Part shown: one piece after another, positions 27,396 through 37,800 of the stretch
How positions within the stretch are numbered: position 1 is the first letter of the stretch
How the letters are laid out: the number at the start of each line of letters is the position of its first letter
Source: Bacillus wiedmannii
GTDB lineage: Bacteria > Bacillota > Bacilli > Bacillales > Bacillaceae_G
Assembly: GCF_001583695.1 (NCBI RefSeq)
Contig: NZ_LOBC01000008.1
Location: forward strand, 1 to 64,000
DNA: 64,000 bases
Direction: 5' to 3'
Notes under the pieces: model-generated
The model's database searches: none
Told to the model about the DNA's origin: nothing
What the model saw: only the letters and a program-made list of their open reading frames with translations
Made by a program: the position numbers and the translations under genes

Positions 27396-28142
27396 ATGAT
27401 TATTCGTAATGAACAAGATTTAGAAGGCTTACGAAAAATCGGCCGCATCGTTGCACTTGCACGTGAAGAAATGAAAAAAGAAGCGAAGCCAGGTATGACA
27501 ACGAAAGAGCTTGATTTGATCGGTAAAAAAGTATTAGATGAGCATGGTGCTATTTCTGCACCTGAAAAAGAATATGATTTCCCAGGTGTAACTTGTATTA
27601 GTGTAAACGAAGAAGTTGCTCACGGTATTCCAGGAGATCGCGTATTAAAAGAAGGCGACTTAGTAAATGTCGACGTATCTGCTGCACTTGATGGCTATTA
27701 TGCAGATACAGGTATTTCATTTGTACTTGGAGAAGATGAAGCAAAAGAAAAGCTTTGCCAAGCAGCGGTTGATGCATTTTGGGCAGCAATGAAAAAGGTG
27801 AAAGCTGGTTCCAAACAAAATCAAATTGGTCGTGCTGTTTCAAACTTTGCACATAAAAATGGATATACTGTAATTCAAAACTTAACTGGTCACGGTATTG
27901 GTCTTAGCTTACATGAAGCGCCAAACCACATTTTAAGCTACTTTGACCCAATGGATAATGCGCTTCTAAAAGACGGTCTTGTTATCGCTGTAGAACCATT
28001 TATTTCTATGAAAGCTGATCACATTATCGAGCGCGGCGATGATGGTTGGACATTCGTTACACCTGATAAAAGCCTTGTTGCACAATGTGAACATACAGTT
28101 GTCGTAACACGCGGCGAGCCGATAATCTTAACAGAAATATAA
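27396..28142 (+). CDS. map: methionine aminopeptidase, type I
   Basis: Removes N-terminal Met from nascent proteins. 248 residues with all five metal ligands in the expected order: Asp in NVDVSAAL, Asp in YYADTG, His in TGHGIGLSLHE, Glu in AVEPF and Glu in CEHTVVV. There is no N-terminal zinc-finger extension. The start at 27396 is chosen because GGAAGGA lies 13 bases upstream and the protein begins MIIRNEQDL; the frame extends to 27348. This is not the ribosomal-cluster copy by context, so it is likely the second Map of the B. cereus group. Confidence 0.94.
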   Translation: MIIRNEQDLEGLRKIGRIVALAREEMKKEAKPGMTTKELDLIGKKVLDEHGAISAPEKEYDFPGVTCISVNEEVAHGIPGDRVLKEGDLVNVDVSAALDGYYADTGISFVLGEDEAKEKLCQAAVDAFWAAMKKVKAGSKQNQIGRAVSNFAHKNGYTVIQNLTGHGIGLSLHEAPNHILSYFDPMDNALLKDGLVIAVEPFISMKADHIIERGDDGWTFVTPDKSLVAQCEHTVVVTRGEPIILTEI

Positions 28143-28177
28143 AAAAGAACCGCTTCTTAGTAGGAAGCGGTTCTTTT
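28143..28177 (+). terminator. map terminator
   Basis: The stem AAAAGAACCGCTTC / GAAGCGGTTCTTTT starts right after the map stop and ends in a T-run. Confidence 0.88.
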
Positions 28178-28658
28178 TACATACTTTTTTGAAAAGAGGC
28201 AATACGGTTGAACTCTTTTTCATTTACGTATATAATTTTTAACGAAGGTGATTGATGATTATCTCTCATAAAAGATGATCAAGGGAGTACCTTCTTTTTT
28301 TATTTAATAGCATCGATTAAAGGAATGCGTTCTTATTTATTATAAAACGCTATCTACACTTTAATCTACGAATTGTATACTCTTTTAGACAGTACATATT
28401 TTCTTCATCCTGACCAATTCAAGCTACATTTTATTACTACCTCAATGCGATTTTTTTACAATTGGATACATTATTTTGGTTAGCGTGTATCGTAAAACTC
28501 ACCTTTATAAAGACTCTTTGTACATTGCAAGAATACAAATCAATATAAAGTAGGTTAAGCATTTCACTGCATATTTTTTGCATGTACCTATTTTATAAAG
28601 AACCACGTAAAAAGTCACAACCTATAAAGGTCTGATATCATTCCTTATCAGGATTCCA
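28178..28658. other. long AT-rich non-coding region upstream of the adhesin gene
   Basis: About 480 bases with no credible gene. A GAAGGT...ACCTTC pair followed by a T-run (about 28243-28301) may be a weak terminator or small-RNA end. The rest has no clear structure. The length of the leader suggests a complex regulatory region for the adhesin. Confidence 0.5.
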
Positions 28659-28677
28659 TTCGACAATTTTTGTCGAA
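28659..28677. promoter_or_regulatory. twin inverted Spo0A boxes upstream of the giant adhesin
   Basis: A perfect 19-nt palindrome, TTCGACAA-TTT-TTGTCGAA. Each half contains a perfect 0A box (TGTCGAA and its complement). It ends 3 bases before a candidate -35 (TTGTAT at 28680), the usual place for Spo0A-controlled promoters. Confidence 0.7.
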
Positions 28678-28679
28678 AA

Positions 28680-28709
28680 TTGTATATTCATTCTCTATAT
28701 TATTAGAAT
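28680..28709 (+). promoter_or_regulatory. candidate sigma-A promoter of adhesin gene
   Basis: TTGTAT (28680-28685), an 18-bp spacer and TAGAAT (28704-28709), directly downstream of the twin 0A boxes and about 155 bases before the start codon. Confidence 0.5.
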
Positions 28710-28866
28710 GTGCATTTTGTTTTACGTTACAAAGCATCGAATATGAATACTTTCCCTAAAGAGTATACGCAGTAAAGGAGGCATCACGTCAGTCCTATTG
28801 ATCCATGACAAACAATCCCTTCACAAAGCATTTTTATGCAATAGAAGGATTCATAAAGGAGGCACA

Positions 28867-31800
28867 ATGAAAAAACTTTTCAATGTATGTTTAATTGTAT
28901 TCGTACTATTTTCACAGCTTGCTAGTTTTCCATACAATCAAGTAAAAGCGGAAACATTAACAGGCAATTCATTATTTGACACTGTTGAAATGAAAGATAC
29001 AACAAACCATATTATTGACGAAGCATTAAATCCTAAAAACTTAATACAAGTAGGATCAACCATTCACCTAGAATATGCTTGGTCAATAAAAGATCATCAA
29101 ACAGACTCAACAGTGCTCCAAATACCTAAAGCATTAAAAGTTAAAAGTGATAAACAAGGAAATTTAATGGCAGATCAACAAATTATTGGTCAATATTTTG
29201 TTACAGCAAATGATAACAAAATGAAACTAGTATTTAATGATCAAGTAAAAGATTCCAAAGGTGCTAACGGAAAAATCAATTTTGATACAGTATTCAATCC
29301 TGATTTAAAACCTGGTGCAAAATCTGTTCAACTCTCATTCCCTCTAGGCACAACAGCTAAGTCTATTTCAGTTCCTGTTCAAGTAGATAACCCAGCTTCC
29401 CCTACTACGAATAAGGATACTGCCCAACAACCTACGGAAGAGCAAAAGAATGGTGATGCTCAGCAACCTGCAGAAGAGAAAAAGAACAACGATGCAGAGC
29501 AACCTGCGGTAGAGCACAAGAATGGTGATGCTCAGCAACCTGCAGAAGAGAAAAAGAATGGCGATGCAGAGCAACCTGCAGAAGAGAAAAAGAATGGCGA
29601 TGCAGAGCAACCTGCAGAAGAGAAAAAGAATGGCGATGCAGAGCAACCTACGGAGAATCCTGGTGATAAAACAACAGAACAACCTGTTGAGAATCCGGAT
29701 CCATCACCTAAGCAAATTACAGAAAATATTTTAACAGGTGTCACATTAACAGATAAAGACGGTAAGCCCTTTAATAATACGGATAATCGTCCAAATCCAA
29801 ATTCTATTACCCAAATCGATTTTACATGGGAAATCTTGAAATCGCTGAACGTCAAAGAAGGTGATTACTTTACTTTCCAACTCCCAGAATACTTTATTGT
29901 CCACAATACCATTACACAAAATTTAATAGATGGAAAAGGACATACGATTGGATCATTCATTGTTACGCCAGATGGCAAAGTAACGATGACTTTTAACGAA
30001 TATGTTGAAGATCATCCTGATATAGCTGGGCATTTAAACATTCGTACGGAGTTTAATGAAGTAAAAATTACAGGGACTACAGAAAAACAAATCCCATTCC
30101 CTATTAAAGAAAAAGACGTTATTATCGAGCTTGATTTTAAACCTAAAGTAACAAAATCTATAGATAAAAAAGGTGTACCTGACAGACCAATTAATACGAA
30201 TCAAATTAATTGGAAAGTAGAAATGAACAAGACAAAAGATAAGCTTACAAATGCAGTCTTTCAAGATAACATTCCAAATGGAGCGAGTCTCAATGAAGAT
30301 TCTATTAAGGTTTATTATTTAGAGGTAGATATTAACGGGAAGACAACTCGGGGAGCAGAAGTTCCTAAGGAAGAATATGAACTTACTTCATCCTCTGATA
30401 AATTAAATATCGCCTTTAAAAAAGAAACGAATAAAGCATATGAAATTGAATATGCGACAAAGATTACAGATGAAAGTGTTACAACTTTCAAAAACAACGC
30501 AAAAGTATCTAGCAAGAATCAAAAAGATGTATCTGCAAATGCAACTGTAACTGTTTCACGCGGTACACATCTAGAGAAAACTAGTAAGTACAACCCAAAA
30601 ACACAAACAATCGAATGGACGATCACTTACAACGGTGACCAAAGAAAGATCACAAAAGAGGCTGCTCTTTTAAAAGATATTCTAGATAAGGATCATAAAA
30701 TTGATCAAAGTTCTATTGTTGTAAAAAACGCTTCTTATAATGATAGTGGGCAAATTGTCACTGGTGACGATGCTACAAACTTCACAGTAAAAGAAACGAC
30801 TGAGGGATTTGATTTACAGTTTACTACCGATATTGATAGTGCCTATGTCATTACTTACACATCAAAGGCCGCGGGTGATGTCATCGCAGATGGAGAAATT
30901 GAAAATGAAATTATCGCAGATGGTGGTTCAAGTAAAACAAACAAAGTTACATTACAACAACAAAACATCATAAAGAAACATAATAAAAATGCAAAAGATA
31001 CAGATTACAATGCGAAAACAACAAAATGGACGATTATTGTAAATGATAACAACTACGTGTTAAACGATGCTGTTATCAAAGATACGTTTGACTATGGTGG
31101 CCTAACGTTACAGAAAGATAGTTTCAAAATTACTGACGGATCGAAAGAGCTTGACTCAAAACTTGATTACACACTTGACGTAACAGATAAAGAATTTGAA
31201 GTGAGACTAACTGGTGATTATAAGTCTAATATGGATAAAACTTTAACTATCACATACACAACAGACTTTAATTACGAGAATCTATCCAAAGAAAAGAATA
31301 ATAAATCATTCAAAAATACAGCAAATTTATCATGGATAGACATAAATGATAAAAAGAAAAATAGTTCATCCGACGATACATTTGATCCTGATTACTACAC
31401 AAAAGGAAACGGATTTAAATACGGCTCTTACAATGCCCAAACGAAAGAAATTAAATGGGACATAGGTTTTAACTATAATAATATGACGATTAAGGACCCT
31501 TCTATCGTTGACGTATTAAGGGATAACCAAAAATTAATACCGGAATCTATTGAAGTTCGACATATGAAATTAACTGGTGGTGCACATGGGTTTGAAGTAA
31601 GTGATCCTGTTCCATCTAGCGAATATACGATAGAAGCTCCAACAAAAGATAATAACAATACATTAACGATTCATTTCAAAAATGAAATTAATTCTGCTTA
31701 TTATATTAGCTTTAAAACTTCACTCGCAGGCGAACAAATTAATAAGCGCTACGATAATTATGCCGATTTAAAAGATGGATCGAAAACTGTTACTACTGTC

Positions 31801-34800
31801 CATGGTGCATTTGAGATCACAAATGGTGGTAGCGGTGTTACGAAAACAGCAAAACAAAATGACAAGTATATTGATTGGAGTGTTTCTATTAACGCAAGTC
31901 AATCAACTATCGAAAATGCTGTCGTAACAGACGAACCGACAGACAATCAAATGCTTGATGAAAAGTCCTTCCACCTATATCCGACAACGGTAGCCGTGGA
32001 TGGAACTTTAACGAAAGATACAGCAAATGAATTAAAAGAAGGAACAGACTATAAACTCAAAGTAATAACAGACAACGATACGGGGAAACAACAGTTTAAA
32101 GTTGAATTCCTTCATACCATTGATCGAGCTTATATTTTAGAATACCGCTCACTCATTAATGCAGACCATAATGAAAGGGTAAGTAATAAAGCGACGATTA
32201 CTGGTCACCGTTTAACATTAACGAAAACTGAAGATGTTAAGTTTGTTGAAGTTAAAGTATCTTCTGGATCTGGAGGTGGTTCTGCTAGTAAAGGACGCGG
32301 AAGCCTTCAAATTATAAAGGTTGATGATAAAGATAGAAAAGTACCATTAGCCGGAGCAGAATTTACTTTATATGATCAAACAGGTACAACCGCGATTCGA
32401 CCAATTACAACAGGTGATGATGGTGTCGCTAAGTTTAACAATTTACGACGCGATAAATATATGATTAAAGAAACGAAAGCACCTAAAGGTTATGTAATTA
32501 GTAAAGAATTAAAAGAAGGTATACTTGTTGAGCTAGGTTCTGAAGAAATTACAAAATACACTCTTACAAATAAGAAGTTTGTCGGGAAAGTAGTACTTAC
32601 AAAAACTGATGCTAAGAGCGGGGAAAAACTTGAACATGCTGTTTTCTCTTTACTGGATCAAAACAAACAAGTCATTCCTGAACATAAAAAATTAACAACA
32701 AATGATAAAGGACAAATTACTGTAGATAATTTAAAACCAGGAACGTACTACTTACAGGAAACAACTGCTCCTGGGCATTATAAATTAGACAGTACACCTA
32801 TTCAATTTACAATCAAAGAAGATCAAACGACTGTAGTATACCGAACTGCAACAAATAGTTTGATTCCAGGATCGGCCATTTTAACAAAAGTCGATAAAGA
32901 TGGAAAAACTTTAGCAGGTGCGGAGTTCAGTGTGCGAGATCGAAATAACAAAATAATCCCTGGCTATGGAAAATTAACGACAAATGATCAAGGACAAATC
33001 GAAGCAAAAGATTTACGTCCTGGGGAATATCAATTTGTTGAAGAAAAAGCACCTAAAGATTACGACATAGATAAAAAACCAATTGAGTTTACAATTGTGA
33101 AAAGTCAACAGAAAGCAGTTACTGTTACTGCGACGAATCACCTCATTAAAGGTGGCGTCATTTTAACAAAAACTGATGATATCGATGATAAAACTACTCT
33201 TGCAGGTGCTGTATTTAAAATTGTTGATGCTAATGATGAAAAGAAAGTCATTCGCGAAAATGTAAAAACTGGCGCAGATGGTAAAGTAACTGTTAAAGAC
33301 TTAGAGCCTGGCACGTATAAATTTATTGAAACGGAAGCTCCTAAGGATTATGTGTTAAATGCAAACCCTATTGAGTTTACAATCGATAAAAGCCAACAGT
33401 CTTTTGCTACTGTTACGGCAACAAACAGTTTAAAAACAGGCGAAGTCGAATTATTAAAAGTTGATGAATTTGGTGATAAAAAAACTCTAGAAGGTGCCGT
33501 ATTTAAAATTGTCGATTTAAATAATAATGACGTTCGTACTGACTTAACTACAGATGCTGATGGAAAAACAAAAGCTGATAAGTTACGCCCTGGTAACTAT
33601 AAGTTTATTGAAACAAAGGCTCCTGAGCATTATGTACTAGACGAAACACCTATTCCATTTAAAATCGATAGAAGTCAGAAAGAAACTCTACTTGTGAAAG
33701 CTGAAAATGCTTTAAAACCAGGGGATGTTGAATTAACGAAAGTTGATGATATCGATGGTACAGCTCTTGAAGGTGCTGTATTTAAAATTGTTGATGCTAA
33801 TGATGAAAAGAAAGTCATTCGCGAAAATGTAAAAACTGGTGCGGATGGTAAAGCTATCGCTACTGGCTTACGCCCTGGCGATTATAAATTTATCGAAGTA
33901 ACAGCACCGAAGTATTACGATAAAAATACAAATCCAATCAAGTTCACGATTACAGAAAGTCAAACAACGTCGGCTACTGTTACTGCTAAAAACAGCTTAA
34001 CAAAAGGCGGTATTGAATTAACAAAAGTAAATGCCGCAGATGAAAAAGAAACACTTGAAGGTGCTGTATTTAAAATCGTTAATAGCGATACGAATGAAGA
34101 TGTTCGTACGGAACTTGTTACGAATAGTAAAGGAATACTAGTCGTAGATGACTTACGTCCCGGTAACTATAAACTTATCGAAACAAAGGCTCCAACTTAT
34201 TACGATGTAAATGTAGAACCTATTGAATTTACAATCGAAAAAGGACAACAAAAACTTCTTCCACTTACATTTAAAAATAGTTTAACGAAGGGAAAAGTTA
34301 AACTTATTAAAGAAGATGATGTGGATAGCAAAATAGCTCTTGCTGGCGCTGTATTCAAATTACAAGACGCAACCGGCACTGACATTATGAAAGATTTAAA
34401 AACAGATGATTATGGAGTACTAGTTATTCCTGATTTAGCACCAGGGGATTATCAATTTATTGAAACAGAAGCCCCTGAACATTATAAATTAGATCAAACA
34501 CCGATTAAGTTCACGATTAAAAAAGGTAGCACGGAAGATCTTCCTATCCCTGTCACTGTACAAAATAGTTTACTTACAGGTGGCGTCACTTTAACAAAAG
34601 TGGATGACGTTGATGGCATTACACTTGAAGGTGCAGAATTTATAATTGTTGATGCTCATGATACGAAAAAGGTCGTTCGTAAAGGGTTAACTACTGATGA
34701 ACAGGGTAAAGTTTCTGCTTCTGATTTACGCCCGGGTGACTATCAATTTATTGAAGTAAAAGCTCCAAAAGACTATGATTTAAGCAAAAACCCTATTCCG

Positions 34801-37800
34801 TTCACTATCGGAAAAAGTCAACAAGAAAACATTACCGTTACTGCTACTAACAGCTTAACGAAAGGCGGCGTCATTTTAACAAAAATTGATGACATCGATC
34901 GTACAATGCTGAAAGATGCAGTATTTAAAATTGTTGATATGAAGGGTAACGAAGTTCGCACAAACCTTGTTACAAACGACAATGGTGAAATTTCTGTTTC
35001 TAATTTACGTCCAGGAGACTATCAGTTTATTGAAACAGCTGCTCCTGAACATTATATGTTAGACGAAACACCGATTCCATTTACAATTGAAAGAAGTCAA
35101 ACGAAAAAAATTACTGTTACAGGTAAAAATACGTTAAAAAAAGGTAGCGTGGAATTAACAAAAATTGACGATATTGATACTGATACGAAGCTCGCTAATG
35201 CTGTATTTAATTTATTAGATGCAGACGGAGAGATAGTTGAAGAAGGCTTAAAAACAAATGCTGAAGGAAAAATTGTTGTTGAAAATCTACGTCCTGGTAC
35301 GTATAAGTTTATTGAAACAGCTGCTCCTGAACATTACGATTTAAATAAAAAACCGATCGAATTTACAATTAAGAAAAGCCAAACTGAAACTCTTCATGTT
35401 ACAGCTAAAAACGCTCTAACAAAAGGTGCAGTGGAACTTTCTAAAGTAGATGACATCGATGACACTACCCTTGAAGGTGCAGTATTTAACATTGTTGATA
35501 TGAATGGGACTGTAATTCATAAAGACCTTGTTACAAATGGTAAAGGGAAGATCGAAATTAACGACCTACGTCCTGGTGATTACCAATTCATCGAAACAGA
35601 AGCTCCTAAGCATTACGTTTTAGATGAAACACCAATCAATTTCACTATTGAAAAAGGACAGAAGAAAACTATTTCTTTAACTGCTAAAAATAGTTTAAAA
35701 CAAGGCAGTATCGAATTAATTAAAGTTGATGATTTAAACGATCAAACAAAACTCGCCGATGCCGTGTTTAATTTACTAGATCAAAACGGGAAAGTACTTA
35801 AAACGGATTTAAAAACGAACAGTGAAGGAAAAATCATTGTTGAAAACTTACGTCCTGGTACGTATCAATTTGTCGAAACAACGGCTCCTAAACATTATGA
35901 TTTAGACAAAAAGCCAATTGTAGTTACAGTTGAAAAAAGCCAGAAAGATATTGCTACTGTTACTATGAAAAATAGTTTAACAAAAGGCGGCGTTGAACTT
36001 ACTAAAGTGGACGACGTCGATGGTACTACTCTTGAAGGCGCAGTATTCAATATTGTTGATATGAATGGGACTGTAATCCGCAAGAATCTTACTACAAATT
36101 CACAAGGTAAAATTAGCGTTTCTAACTTACGTCCGGGTGATTATCAATTCATCGAGACGAAAGCTCCGAAACACTACGATTTAAATAAAGAACCGATTCC
36201 TTTTACTATTGAAAAAGGACAAGCTGAACCGATTTCTGTTACTGCTAAAAATAGTTTAACAAAAGGTGCGGTAGAGCTTTCTAAAGTGGATGATATCGAC
36301 GGTACAGCTCTTGAAGGTGCAGTATTTAAAATTGTTGATGACAAAAACAATGATGTTCGCACTGACTTAACTACTGTTAAAGATGGAAAAATCTCTGTTC
36401 CTGATTTACGTCCAGGGGACTATCAGTTTATTGAAATAAAAGCTCCTGAACATTATAAATTAGATAGTACACCGCTTAAATTTACAATTAAGAAAAGCCA
36501 AGCAGAGAAGCTACAAGTCACTGCTACTAACAGCTTAATTGAAGGTACTGTTGAATTAATTAAAGTGGATGATATAAATCCAGATACAAAACTTTCTGAT
36601 GCAGTATTTAACATCATTGATGCGAAAGGTAAAGTTGTTCGCACGAATTTAACTACTGATAAAGACGGGAAAGTTTCTGCTTCTAATTTACGACCAGGAG
36701 ATTATCAATTCGTTGAAACGAAAGCTCCTAAAGATTATGATTTAAATAAAACACCGATTCCTTTCACTATCGAGAAAAGCCAACCAGCTCACGTTTCCGT
36801 TACTGCTAAAAATGGCTTAACTAAAGGTGGCGTGGAATTAACGAAAGTTGACTCTCTAGATGCGAAAGAAACGCTGGAAGGTGCGGTATTTAAAATTACT
36901 GATATGAACGGGAACGACATTCGTACGAATTTAGTTACCAATAAAGACGGAAAAATCATCGCTAAAGACTTACAACCTGGAGACTATCAATTTATTGAAA
37001 CGAAAGCTCCGAAACATTATGACTTAAATGAAGAGCCGATTAAGTTCACAATTGAAAGAAGTCAAACAAAACATGTCTTCGTTACAGCTACGAACAGCTT
37101 AACGAAAGGTAGTGTGGAGTTAATTAAAGTTGACGATGTTGAAGAAAACACAACACTTGAAGGTGCGGTATTTAAAATTGTTAATAAGGATGGACACGAC
37201 GTCCGTACTGATTTAACTACTGATAAAAACGGCCGTTTAGTTGTGGATGAATTACCACCAGGAGACTATGAGTTTATCGAAACAAAAGCTCCTAATCACT
37301 ATGACTTAAACGAAACACCTATTAAGTTCACAGTTAAAAAAGGACAAGAAAAAATCGCTTCCGTTACTGCTACGAATAGCTTAACGAAAGGCGCTGTTGA
37401 ACTTTCTAAAGTGGATGACGTTGACGGTTCTGTCCTTAAAGATGCAGTATTTAAAATCGTCGATATGAACGGGCACAACGTTCGTTCTGATTTAACTACT
37501 GATAAAGATGGAAAAATTTCTGTTTCTGATTTACGTCCGGGAGACTATCAGTTCGTTGAAACGAAGGCTCCTATTGGATACGATTTAAGTGCTAAGCCAA
37601 TTCCTTTCACAATTACGAAAGGACAATCTCAAGTTACTTCTGTTACAGCTTTAAATAGTTTAACAACAGGTTCAATGGAGTTAACTAAAATTGATATTGA
37701 TCACCATGGAACACTTGCAGGTGCCCTTTTCAATATTTTAGATCACGACGGAAAAGTAGTACGAGAAGGTTTACAAACAGACGGGCATGGTAAATTAATC

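Noticed and set aside
28664-28680. CodY-box-like AATTTTTGTCGAAAATT
   Set aside because: Too many mismatches to AATTTTCWGAAAATT; the twin 0A box explains the symmetry better.
29368-29855. Overlapping frames on both strands across the 36-bp repeats
   Set aside because: They arise because a 36-bp unit keeps all frames open; only the plus-strand frame continues into the adhesin.
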